From NCBI RefSeq assembly GCF_040183065.1, contig NC_091120.1, positions 74,812,708 to 74,876,707 of the forward strand: a stretch of 64,000 bases of DNA. The letters are read 5' to 3'. Below are positions 34,072-44,965 of the stretch, piece after piece. Source of the stretch: Periplaneta americana (lineage: Eukaryota; Arthropoda; Insecta; Blattodea; Blattidae). The first letter of the stretch is position 1. Every line of letters starts with the position of its first letter. The notes under the pieces are model-generated. The model saw nothing but the letters and a program-made list of their open reading frames with translations. It was not told the DNA's origin and ran no database searches. Both the position numbers and the translations under genes were made by a program.

Positions 34072-36242
34072 TTACGATTGCTTTACGCAGTAGCCTTTCT
34101 GACATGTAAGCCCAGGTGCACATGGGCACAAAATGCTATAGACATTAGAGGCGTTAATCGGCTTCAGATTTGGTCGGCACGTGTCTCCCTCTTTTCGTAA
34201 GTTATCGCACGTCGGGGTTGGATACCGGATGGGAGCTGCAAGGAAACACCAAGACTACTGTATGTACTGTAAATATTTAATCTTAAAGCAATTCATTAAT
34301 TTCTCTTAAGAAAATTTAATTAATCTTGATCACTGGTGTTTAACAGTAATGAAATATTATTTATTACGTTTCATGTTTTCATTCTATTGTATTGTGTTAA
34401 TCATAACGTTATACATATACCCAATTAAATTTCATTACTGATTGTGTCACATTGTATTGAACAACGTTCCTGATTGTGTTGTGTGTTATTGAACTGTGTT
34501 GCGTGCTATAGAACCATATTTTGTGCTATTAAACTGAGTTGTTGAATGAGTTGTGTACAATTGGAATGTGTCGTTGACTGCGTTGTATGCTCCAGAACTA
34601 TTGTGTGCTATTAAACTTTGTTGCTGAATGCGTTGTGTGCAATTGAAATGTGATGCTGCATGCGTTGTGTACAATCGATATGTGCTGCAGACTGTTTGTG
34701 TGCTATTGAACTGAGTTGCTCACTGTATTCTGTGCTATTGAACTGTGTTACTGATTGTGTTGTGTGCTATTGAACTGTGTTACTGTGTTGTGTTATTGAA
34801 CTGTGTTGCTGACTCTGTTGTGTAATATTGAACTGTGTTACTCTGTCATGTACTATTGAACTGTGTTGCTAATTGTATTGTGTGTTATTGAACTGTGTTA
34901 CTGTGTTGAGTGATATTGAACTGCATTGTTGACTGTGTTGTGTGCTATTGAACTATGTTGTTAACTGTGTTCTGTGTTATTGAACTGTGTTACTGACTGA
35001 CTATTATGTGCTATTAAACTGTATTGTGTGCTATTGAACTATGTTAATGACTGTGTTGTGTGGTATTGATCTGTTACTATGTTGTGTGTTATTGAACTGT
35101 GCTGCTAACTGTTCTGTATGCTATTGAATTGTGTTGCTAACTGTATTGTGTGCTATCAAGCTCTGTTGTAGAATGCGCTATATACAATTTAAATGTGCTG
35201 TTGACGGTGTCGTGTGCTGTTGAACTGTGTTGCTGACTGTCTTGTGTGCTATTGAACTATGTGGCTGACTGTGTTGTGTGCTATTAAACTGTGTTTCTGA
35301 CTGTGTTAGCTCTATTGAACTGTGTTGTTCACTACATTGCATATACAGGCTGCTTTGCATATTGTTGACCTATGTTGTTGATTGCGTTGTGTATAATTGA
35401 AATGTGTTTCTGACTGAATTGTTTGATATTGAACTGTGTTTGCTGACTACGTTGTGTGCCATTAAACTCGCTTGCTGGCTGTGTTGTGTGCTATTAAACT
35501 TGTTGCTGACTGCGTTGTATGCTATTCAACTGCTTGCTGACTTCGTTGCCTATTACGCCCGTTGAACTTTGTTGTTGACCACGTTGCGTATTATTGAACT
35601 GTGTTACCCATTGTGTTCCGTCTTATTAAAGTGTGTTTGCGCATTATTGAACTATGTTCCTAAACGCGTTGCGTATTATTGAACTTTGTTGCCGATTGAA
35701 TTATGTATTATTGAATTGTGTTCTTTACTGAGTTGTATAATATTGACCCAGACTGACTGCGTTGTGTAACATTGAACTGTGTTGTTCACTGCGTTGTACG
35801 AGTATAATATTGAACTGTGTTGTTGATTCTACTTTACGCATATAATATTGAAACTCTGTTATTGACTGCAATATATAATAGTGATTTATGTTGTTGACTG
35901 CATTACATATTATTGCACAGTGTTAACACAATTGCGTAGTATTAAATTGTGTTGTTGACTACGTTTTATTGTGCTGTGTTTACTGCATTTCATTGTATTG
36001 AATTATTATTTTTACTTCGCTGAACTGAAGTAAGCCTAGACTGTATAAATAGCAGACTACGTGATTTTTATTAGTTTTGCCATATTTGCGACGTAGATGC
36101 TATTGCGTATTTCCTCATTGGTCGCACCTAGTGTGCAGCATTGGTCGGGAGTGCAATCTGTGCACATGTCTGCAGTTGACCCTAGCCCCAGCATTGCACA
36201 AAGTACGGCCACCAAAAAGCATGTCGTCATTACTTGCTTCAT
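34072..36242 (-). CDS. Astakine/prokineticin-like secreted cytokine, copy B (two coding exons)
   Basis: Coding exons are 36242-36128 and 34235-34072, with the same phase-1 splice (GTGCGACC donor, TTTCCTTGCAG acceptor) and 92 residues. The signal peptide and first cysteine block are identical in protein to copy A. The rest differs at 13 of 54 positions (A39-P40-I41-R42-Y43 here against A-R-I-K-N; C48-D-N-L, GDTCRPNLK, NASNVYSI and QKGYC are further differences). All ten cysteines, the CPCAPGLTC block and the end KQS are kept. The first coding exon has one silent difference. A secreted signalling role is inferred from the family. Both copies look intact with canonical splice sites and a promoter, so both are probably functional, perhaps with different receptors or expression. 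Confidence 0.85.
34440..36000 (+). repeat. Intronic minisatellite of copy B
   Basis: Same 29-33-bp units as 8895-10850, about 0.4 kb shorter and without the retro-insert. Confidence 0.9.
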
Positions 36243-36480
36243 CTGTAAACACAAAATATACAAACGTTAAATTCATTAGGTTGCAAACATTAAGTATCCA
36301 GAAAAAGAACGCCATGTTTATTTAGGATTTTTTAAGCCTGAATCCGTTAGTGGCACCTTTTCAGTTCTTTGTAATTGATAGTGAAAAGTCAAATTATGGC
36401 ATAATTGTCAACAGTCCCTTATTAAGAACTTTCCTATTGAATTCATGCCACCAAACTTATCATAATATTTTATTACAAGT

Positions 36481-36716
36481 TTTTTTAGTTGATTATTTAA
36501 CGACGAAGTATCAACTACGTATTTACTAGTTATTTAGCGTCGATGGAACAGGTGATACCGAGATTGTATTTGGCGAGATGACGTCGCCTTACGGATGGGG
36601 AAAATCTCGGAAAAATCACAGCCAGGTAATCAGCCCAAGCGGGAATCGAACCCGCTTCCGAGCACAACTCTGGATCGGCAGACAAGCGCCTTAGCTGATT
36701 TATCTACGCCGGTGGC
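36481..36716 (-). mobile_element. tRNA-headed SINE, type 2 (partner of 11338)
   Basis: Carries B box GGTTCGATTCC on the minus strand and the shared GCGTCGTTAAAT tail, with a small internal deletion relative to copy A. Confidence 0.8.
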
Positions 36717-37389
36717 TTTTAAGTTTTATAACAATATGTGGAATTTTTATATGTTTAGTCAGCAGTCCGAATACTGATTAGAACCAAAGTGATACCAATA
36801 AGGCATCACTCATGAGATAACTAATGAAAGAGATAATGAGTAATGTGACTAGTTTCTTTCCCCCTCCATTTTATACAAGTTGCCTAGTAACACAGTTCAC
36901 TGATCAGTTTCAGATTATGCAACAATTTTTTATTGTTCTTCCCCTGAACACATATCGTCAAGAGTGATGTATGCTGCTTGATAATACAGAAGTAAGAGTC
37001 GGCACTAGAGTCATGCACAACCGGTTACGAAAAACAGAAATGATATATTGCTACTGAACGCCTGGCGCTATAGACAGTATGCGAAGCTCTTCCGTCTCGC
37101 GGAGTGGTCAAAAGTTCGGTTTAATGAATGTTCGAGTCTTTCTCGGGTGGACAGCTCTGGATCATGAAAGACAGACGACATTGAGCAATCCAGGCGTTCC
37201 AATAATTGTAGCAAAGGACACGATGGTCATCGAGTATCTTTCAATTGATATTTCCTCCTCTCTCACCATTGATTGAGTGATTGATTGATTGATTCATTCA
37301 TTCCAACAGCACGCATCATGAAGCTACAATCATTAGAGCTTGAGGGTGCTTTTATTTTTGTTTATAACTTTTTATCGCCTTAAAAATGA

Positions 37390-38980
37390 TTTATTAGTGA
37401 AGTAATAATACATCCACTTAGAATAATTAAAAGAAATTAATTATATTAACAACTACACTTTTACAGGTAACCTATGTATTTTGAGTTTAAAGTATGAACA
37501 TTACAATAGTGTGTAGGCCTACTTATTTGCTCTTGTATTTTGTAAGTAATTGTAATTTATTTTATTCTTGTATTTGTGTACATACAAGATTTCATATATG
37601 CATTACGCTTATTTTCTTTGTTGTTACCGATGTTCATTAGTTGATTTATATATAAATTATGAAGATAAATATACCAAAGTGCCCAATCAATTATAGGCCT
37701 ATTTCAAGCTAACCCTTTTTTTTAATTAGGAGAAGTAAATTTTCTTCAGTTGTTCCTCCATTTGTGTAGCTAGAAAATATGAGTTCCAGTATGGTGAAGT
37801 GCGCCTGGTGTTCTGTTAGCCAGCAAGACATTAGGAGCAATTGCTTGAAAGTTGGATATTCGGTTGGATGCTCAACCTCGTCGGTTGTTCTGCGACCGGT
37901 CCAATATAAACCGGTTCTAAGTGCTGTTCTGCAGCTCTTTGATCGGAACTTGAATTAGAGGTGGTAGTAGTAGCGGTGTTAGTGGTGGTAATAAATACCT
38001 CATATTTCATTCTATTTTGCGTCACAGTCCTCTTATAGTGACATCTTTTTTTCACTTGGTAGGTTTATCAATTGTAACGGACAGTTTTGATGAGTATAAT
38101 AAGTTCTGTATTGAAGATAAGCAATTCATTCAGACGTGCTAGTCCTAATATTACTCTCAAAAGAAGTTTTTAATTTGGGACGATATTATAGATGACAATA
38201 AGGGCTACTTCTTTGAACCAAAGTTTTTGAGCTTATATGTGTAAGTTTCATTTCAAATTATTTATTTTGTAACGAAAATATGAAGAAGAAGATCATTCTT
38301 GTCAGTTTGTAGTAAGTCGATATGGTGCGCTAGTTGAATCTTGGAGCATGAAATAAATTAAAGTTCAACTTTGCCAATATTATTTTGGAGTATATTATGA
38401 GTATATTTCGTAGATGAATTTTATTCTGGATATTGAATCTGAAGTTGTGTCCAGAAGATTAGAGAGAGTTTGTGTTTATACATAATTGGATTGACAGGAA
38501 ATAACTCACAAACCACTTTGTTGGTATCAAAGAATGCTCATAACGCGAATTCCTACCTACCAAAATCCTTGAATATACTGTTCGTTTTCACAACGTTTCC
38601 TTTAAAAGCCACATAGGCGAACAAGCTACAGCGTCAAATTTCAACATCGAGTTTACGATTTGAAATCCTAATGAATTTAAGCGGCATTATGGTGGACAAA
38701 TACGGTGTTTTGTGTTTGATTTTTAAGGTACTTTCGTTTCTCTGTTAGAACTATAACATTTCTTCCTAAACATTATCTTTATACAATATTAATTTACTTC
38801 TCCTGTTGCACCAAGGATAAAGTAGAAGACAGTAAATTATTAAAGTTTCAACACATTACTAATAGTGATGAATGACTGAGGTCAATTGATAAAACATTGA
38901 AGTACTCATCATTGGGTAAGAAATTGCTTTTATTTAGTGTGATTAGTAATATGAAAATTTGTTTTATCCCAGAAATGCAT
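37390..38980. other. First-intron sequence of cytokine-like gene B
   Basis: Collinear with 13060-15850 of copy A, minus several stretches (for example 14480-15260). Nothing else recognised. Confidence 0.4.
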
Positions 38981-38984
38981 ATAA

Positions 38985-39440
38985 GCGTGTTAGTTGGGAA
39001 ACCTGAGTGATGAAGACCTTTGGAAAGGCCGAGATGTAGATGGGAGAATAATATTGAAAAGGATTTGAGGGAGGTGGGATATGATGCTAGAGACTGGATT
39101 AATTGAAGGGTTCAGAATCATAGTGGGCCAAGCGCCATTTACTAAAACCGTAGAAAACAAGGGTTAAAATGAAGTTATCACCATAATTCAATGGAAATAT
39201 ATAGCAAGTAATATAAAGTATACACATTCAAACTAAATGATATATCAATCTTCATTAAACTATGGTATTCACTTAACTTTAACCCTTGCTTTCTCCGTTT
39301 TTAATAAATGGCGCTTGGCTCACTAGGGCTCTGAACCCTTCAATTTTGCTCAGGATAGGGACCGAAGGCGGTCTTATGTGAGGGCGTAAACGAACCTTGG
39401 TGTTTTTTTAAAAGCCATTTGTAAGTGAATATAATTCTGT
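38985..39440 (+). mobile_element. LINE 3' end interrupted by a MITE
   Basis: Partner of 15855-16080. The tail of the reverse-transcriptase ORF (DLREVGYDARDWIN, then AQDRD) is split by the element at 39104-39342. Confidence 0.65.
39104..39342. mobile_element. MITE, 239 bp, TIRs of about 65 bp, copy B only
   Basis: The left end TGAAGGGTTCAGAATC and the right end (read inward) TGAAGGGTTCAGAGCC share the downstream GCCAAGCGCCATTTA block and GCAAGGGTTAAA. Copy A has the uninterrupted site near 15985. The target duplication (AT, AAT or none) cannot be settled. Confidence 0.85.
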
Positions 39441-39792
39441 GGTGTTTAGTCAAATTATAACTAAAAAAATCTGTTTTGAGATACAAGCATTTTATTTTAA
39501 TTTTTCCTATAGAAATCCTAATTCTACCTATAGTTTGCATACAAATGTGGATGAAAATAACAATATTAGATGGAGATATCACAACTATACCAAATGAAAG
39601 ATAACTGTTTTTATATTATAGGACTACACTTTCAGCTAAAAAAAAAAGGTAATTTTTAGAGTTGTCATGTTCTGACCAAACATCACAGAATTAGGAATTT
39701 GAAAGTGTACATTTTCATATTGTTTTATAGAATGTTCATGACTTTCAGAAGCAATAGCACGAGTCGCTGAAAACAACTGGTGTGACACTTAC

Positions 39793-39845
39793 CTTCTGCT
39801 TTACTTCCCCGGAAACGGCAGGCGTGAATTGTTGAGGTTGTTCTG
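39793..39845 (-). other. 5' UTR exon of cytokine-like gene B
   Basis: Minus-strand donor AG|GTAAGTGTC at 39793/39792, equivalent to 16690 in copy A. The start is estimated from the TATA box. Confidence 0.6.
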
Positions 39846-39869
39846 TGTGGCGAAAGTCGGAACAGGCTG

Positions 39870-39945
39870 TTTATAAGCACCAACCAGCTCTTTGAGTGTC
39901 AAGGCCTCCCGTGAAAGTGATGAGGGCTGACGTTCAATTACGTCA
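39870..39945 (-). promoter_or_regulatory. Promoter of cytokine-like gene B: TATA box and CRE-like inverted repeat
   Basis: The minus strand has TATAAACAGCC at 39875-39865 and TGACGTAATTGAACGTCA at 39945-39928. Spacing and sequence match copy A, and this block is among the best conserved non-coding stretches between copies. Confidence 0.6.
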
Positions 39946-40277
39946 TTGTTGTATATCTATTTGTTCAAAGTAGTGACCGCTGATTTTGTGCAATAGTGAC
40001 TTCTCACCCACGAAACTTCATTAATATACATTATGAAATACAATAATTCTTGCTAATATTTACAAAGAGTCTTCATATCTTTCGTGCATTACTTAGTCCT
40101 TTCTTTGTTTTACATAAAGTGAGTGAACATATAGTGGAACTGTCGTAAAATGGATAAGAAGTGCACAGGGCCTCTATCATACCGAGGAAAACAAAAGAAT
40201 AGACAAACTTCCGTGTAGGTATGTATGGACTATAACTTGACATCGTCCAACGCTACGTAGTTCAGGTCTGCTGTTCA

Positions 40278-40460
40278 GTGAACATACAAAAACAAAACAA
40301 AGCTAGGCGGTTGAAAATGAATGCCACAATAGAAAAATTTTGTAGCGAGCACGTCATTAGGAAAGAAGAGAATGTATTTTATCAGAAAGAAAGAAAAATC
40401 GTTCATTTGAAAAACTTAAAATGTTTACAGTCTATGACTATAATTTGTAGAGACTCGTAA
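40278..40460 (+). other. Partner of the unrecognised ORF at 17150
   Basis: 60 codons from MNIQKQNKARRLKMNAT to IICRDS, open in both copies. Unknown family. Confidence 0.25.
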
Positions 40461-40783
40461 AGCACGCACTTACAATGTGTTTCATTTTAAGTTTGTGCTG
40501 AAACTTATATTTTTTCATTTATTAATACCAAACTTCAATTAGATATAAAATGTCTAGATAAGTTTCACTTACGGTACTGTAAAAAGCAGGGGTAGATAAA
40601 TTCCAAGCGTCTGGTAGCCATGGCAACTAAAAATTGTATATGGCGCCTGAATTATTGGAGTTCAAAATTTGTTAAGACTTCCATTTCTTTTACGTCACTA
40701 CGACTGATACATACGAGTAATGTTAACGAAAGCGGTTGTAGAAAGAAATTCGAATTTACATTTTAAATTAATATCATTACGTT

Positions 40784-40962
40784 TGATAAGAAACGTAAAA
40801 GATTTTATATTACAGTTATATGAACACTAATAAATATAATATTTATTATTAAAGAAATTAGTAATAGTCAGACATTACTAATTTCTTTAATAATTATATT
40901 ATATTACATTTATTAGTATTCATATAACTGTAATATATAATCTTTTACGTTTCTTATCAAAT
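40784..40962. mobile_element. Near-perfect foldback element with 85-bp arms, copy B only
   Basis: The left arm begins TTGATAAGAAACGTAAAAGA. The right arm is its reverse complement, and the two meet almost without a loop near 40873. Copy A lacks it (about 17912). The transcript of either strand would form a long hairpin. Confidence 0.85.
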
Positions 40963-41290
40963 CTATGAACACTGCATAATTGGCCTAACATGCGTGGTTT
41001 ATCTTTGAATATCATTACATTTGTTACGCATCTCAAAATATTGTCCTACCTAGCTTCAAAATTTTTCTGAGAGAATGTATTTGCATTTCATAGATTTTTA
41101 ATATTGTTTAATATATTATTTCAATAAATGTATTTTTATATCAACTCGAATGGTTTCCTCATTTCATGACTGAACGAAATGAAAATAACGGTTTTTTTTT
41201 TTTAGTCTATCCCAAGTAAAAATTATCTTTATATAACCTGCCTTTAAATATGTACTTTACTTCATTATTGCTATTATTAAACCCAAGTGG

Positions 41291-41465
41291 TCGCCCTCGG
41301 TGGCACAGTTGGTATAGCGCTAGCGTGTGCTTAAATGCGACAGGCTCATGTCACTAGATTTAGTGGTATGTAAAAGAACTCCTGCGGGACAAAAATTCCG
41401 GCACACCGGCGACGCTGATATAACCTCTGCGGTTCCGAGCGTCGGTAAATAAACCATTTTTCTTA
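41291..41465 (+). mobile_element. tRNA-headed SINE, type 3, internally deleted, copy B only
   Basis: A 12-bp target duplication, AAACCCAAGTGG, lies at 41279-41290 and 41466-41477. The A-box-like TTGGTATAGCGC is present, but the B-box part and the following GTTGATGGCATTTAAGC region are deleted relative to 16250-16487. Confidence 0.88.
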
Positions 41466-41636
41466 AAACCCAAGTGGTATTCCTGCTGTTCACCAACTTA
41501 CAAACACAGGTACACGAATGAACAGATGTAGACACACAGTATTGGTGCATGAAGGAAGATTGCTTGGTTCATTACAGCGTGAACTGTTGACTGGGAACTT
41601 GCTCTCCTTACGAAGCTAGTATGATTGATACGATGA

Positions 41637-41897
41637 GTCCACACCTGTGGAGTAACGGTCAGCGCGTCTGGCCGCGAAACCAGGTGGCCCGGGTTCGAAT
41701 CCCGGTCGGGACAAGTTACCTGGTTGAAGTTTTTTCCGGGGTTTTCCCTCAACCCAATACGAGCAAATGCTGGGTAACTTTCGGTGCCGGACCCCGGACT
41801 CTTTTCACCGGCATTATCACCTTCATTTCATTCAGACGCTAAATAACCTAGATGTTGATACAGCGTCGTAAAATAACCTAATAAAATAAAAAAATAA
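41637..41897 (+). mobile_element. tRNA-headed SINE, type 1, well preserved, copy B only
   Basis: Head with GTGGAGTAACGGTCAGCGCG and B box GGTTCGAATCCCGG. The body matches 450-705 closely. The tail is TAATAAAATAAAAAAATAA. Target duplication ATTGATACGATGA at 41624-41636 and 41898-41910. It landed in the edge of the adjoining tRNA-headed array. Confidence 0.9.
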
Positions 41898-41910
41898 ATT
41901 GATACGATGA

Positions 41911-43234
41911 AAGAGTAATGGAATGGAGAAAAATTCTCTCCGGCACCTGGATTTGAACCCGGGTTTTCAGCTCTACGTGCTGATGCTTTATCCACTAAGC
42001 CACACAGGGTACCCATCCCGGTACCGGACAGAATCTTCTCAGTTTAAGTTCCAACTCTTGGGTTCCCTCTAGTGGCCGCCCTCTGCACTACGTCATAGAT
42101 GTCTATGGACGTAGGACTGAAGTCCACACATGTGCTGAGGTGCACTCGTTATGAGTGACTAGTTGGCAAGGATCCGACGGAATAAGCGCCGTCTTAAATC
42201 ACGAAGTGATTTACGCATATCGTATATATTATTTTAATGTACCGAAGTACATATGATATTTCCATGAAGATATTCTGCGTCATCATACGATGAAAGAGTA
42301 ATGGAACGGAGAAAAATTCTCTTCGGCGCCGGGATTTGAACCCGGGTTTTCAGCTCTACGTGCTGATGCTTTATCCACTAAGCCACACAGGGTACCCATC
42401 CCGGTACCGGACAGAATCTTCTCAGTTTAAGTTCCAACTCTTGGGTTCCCTCTAGTGGCCGCCCTCTGCACTACGTCATAGATGTCTATGGACGTAGGAC
42501 TGAAGTCCACACATGTGCTGAGGTGCACTCGTTATGAGTGACTAGTTGGCAAGGATCCGACGGAATAAGCGCCGTCTTAAATCACGAAGTGATTTACGCA
42601 TATCGTATATATTATTTTAATGTACCGAAGTACATATGATATTTCCATGAAGATATTCTGCGTCATCATACGATGAAAGAGTAATGGAACGGAGAAAAAT
42701 TCTCTTCGGCGCCGGGATTTGAACCCGGGTTTTCAGCTCTACGTGCTGATGCTTTATCCACAAAGCCACACCGGATACCCATCCCGGTGCCGGACAGAAT
42801 CGTCTTAGTTTACGTTCCAACTCTTGGGTTCCCTCTAGTGGCTGCCCTCTGCACTCTGCACTCTGCACTTCGTGATTTAAGACGGCGCTTATTCCGTCGG
42901 ATCCCGGCCAACTAGTCACTCATAACGAGTGCACCTCAGCACATGTGTGGATTTCAGTCCTATGTTCATAGACATCTATGACGTAGTGCGGAGGGTGGCC
43001 ACTAGAGGGAACCCAAGATTTGGAACTTAAACTGAGACGATTCTGTCCGGCACCGGGATGGGTATCCGGTGTGGCTTAGTGGATAAAGCATCAGCACGTA
43101 GAGCTGAAAACTCGGGTTCAAATCCCGGTGCCGGAGAGAATTTTTCTCCATTCCATTACTCTTTCATCGTACGATAACGCAGAATATCTGCATGGAAATA
43201 TCATATGTACTTGGGTACATTAAAATAATATATA
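41911..43234 (-). mobile_element. Composite array of 383-bp tRNA-headed hairpin-rich repeats
   Basis: Three minus-strand heads (about 41940-42008, 42323-42391, 42706-42774) lie exactly 383 bp apart. A fourth unit faces the other way (head 43068-43134, plus strand), making a large imperfect palindrome. Each head has A box TGGCTTAGTGG and B box GGTTCAAATCC. Bodies carry serial hairpins (AAATCAC/GTGATTT, GGAGAGAA/TTTCTCC, GACGG/CCGTC). The array plus the SINE at 41637 is bounded by TAGTATGATTGAT at 41617-41629 and 43235-43247, while copy A has a simple empty site (about 18576-18590). Confidence 0.85.
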
Positions 43235-43250
43235 TAGTATGATTGATGTA

Positions 43251-43617
43251 CAGTAGTGGCAAAAGAAAGTCCACGAAATGGGCCACTGCGCATGCCACGT
43301 CCGCATTTACAAGATAGCGAGTAATCTATTGAAATGTTGTAGTTTCGACTGCTGACGAAGCCCATTTCGAAAGCCATTAGAAAATAAGCTGGTAAAATTC
43401 ATGTTCTGAGAATAATTAGTTAATTAAGTAGTAAAATATCGCTGCAATCGAAAAGTACTGGGAATAAATTTGAATAAAGAACAAAAAAATGTTTCCTTCT
43501 CAGGCAGAATTCGAACCACGAAAGTCTTAGTTACCAGTCTATGGTGGCTCTGGAGTGAACAAGGCTCTGAAATCAGCTACAAGGGTCGGTCCGGTTTTTT
43601 TTTTTTTGCCACTACTG
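43251..43617. mobile_element. MITE, 367 bp, TIR CAGTAGTGGCAAAA, copy B only
   Basis: It sits in a TA (43249-43250 and 43618-43619). Its ends are CAGTAGTGGCAAAAG and, inverted, CAGTAGTGGCAAAAAA. Copy A has the empty GATGTACACC. The ends suggest a Tc1/mariner- or pogo-type non-autonomous element. No transposase. Confidence 0.85.
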
Positions 43618-43788
43618 TACACCTAACTTGTATTCAAAGTAACCAAACGCGGACGACAATTTCGTGACAACAAAGAACTATTAATTTTTCATGACTCCTT
43701 TTTCATGATATATTTATAGTAAAATGTACTTCACTGGCATTATATATCAGACTGCTACTAAATTATCCAAATAATTTCTTTCTTACAT

Positions 43789-43979
43789 CAACCAGTAAGC
43801 AACGCATGTTGATAGGCGCTCTTACCAAACGATCTCAGAAAACATGGCTTCTGAGGAAAAAGCAAAACATTCGTCGTGCTGATGCAACTTTGATGTTGTA
43901 TGGAGAAGTGTTTAATGATATGTCATTTGTAAAGTTCGTGAAACAAAACGGTCCATATTGCACACCTCTAGAACTATGA
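43789..43979 (+). other. Partner of the unrecognised ORF at 18766
   Basis: Same frame and stop as copy A, with a 6-nt in-frame deletion (FNDMSF against FNDNKMSF) and about nine replacements. Coding status is uncertain. Confidence 0.25.
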
Positions 43980-44195
43980 GACAAATAGTTCCCATCAATT
44001 TTATGAATTACTAAATGTGGCTACATGTTGTAGATATAGGTTAGTGCGTTTTCTAGTGACTAACGCTTTGTGCCGGAAGACTAGAGTGTGTTGTAGCGAT
44101 CGGTCCCATGCATGTTGTAGTGATTTGTATACACCTTGTGCAAGAACCATAGCGAATGTTATAGCGATCGACACCCCCCCCCCCCCAAGTGTTTG

Positions 44196-44965
44196 TTCTT
44201 GTCTGCCCTTGAGTGTTTGTTTCTGCCTGTCCCTTAGTGTTTGTTCCTGTCTGACCCTAAGTGCTTATTTCTGCCTGCGCCTGAGTGTTTGTTTCTGTTT
44301 TTCTCTGAGTGTTTCTGACTTCCTCTGAGTGTTTTGTTTCTCTAACCCTCAATGTTTGTTTATATCGTTCTCTGAGTGTTTGTTTCTAGCTTCCTTTGAT
44401 TGTTTATTTCTGTCTTCCTCTGAGTGTTTGTTTCTTTCTTCCTCCTGAGTGTTTTTTCTGTCTTTCTCTGAGTGTTTGTTTCTGTCTGCTCCCTGAGTGT
44501 TTTTTTTTTGTCTCTCCATGGGCGTTTTTTCTGTCTCCTCGTGAGTGTTTCTGTCTGCCCATAAGTGTTTGTTTCTGTCTTCCTTTGAGTGTTTGTTTCT
44601 GTCTTCCTTTGAGTGTTTGTTCCTGTCTGCCCCTGAGTGTTTTTTCTGTCTATAACTCAGTGTTTGTTTCTGTCTGACGCTTAGTGTTTGTTCCTGTCTG
44701 CCCCTGAGTGTTTTTTTCTGTCTACATCTCAGTGTTTGTTTCTGTCTGACGCTTAGTGTTTGATTATGTCTTTCTCTGAGTGTGTTTTTCTGTATGCCTC
44801 TGTGTGTGTTTTTCTGTCTACTCCTGATATATTTTTTTCTGTCTTCCACTGAGTACTTGTTTCTATCGGCCCCTGAGCGTTTCTTCTGTCTTCCCCTGAG
44901 TAGGACCTAATTATTTTTTGTCTTTCCCTCAGTACTTCTATCTGCCCTTGAGTACTTGTTTCTAA
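44196..44965 (+). repeat. Expanded 24-bp minisatellite, copy B
   Basis: About 30 units around TGTTTGTTTCTGTCTGCCCC-TGAG. Since 24 is a multiple of three, all frames stay open, and a spurious 166-codon frame of repeating RQKQTL appears on the minus strand. Copy A has only a few units (19080-19160). Confidence 0.9.

Noticed and set aside
41911-43234. Hammerhead-type ribozyme in the tandem repeat
   Set aside because: I looked for a CTGATGA...GAAA core in register and found none, although the unit is rich in hairpins.
44349-44849. 166-codon minus-strand frame of repeating RQKQTL-type units
   Set aside because: It is a 24-bp minisatellite; a period divisible by three keeps all frames open. No independent coding evidence.
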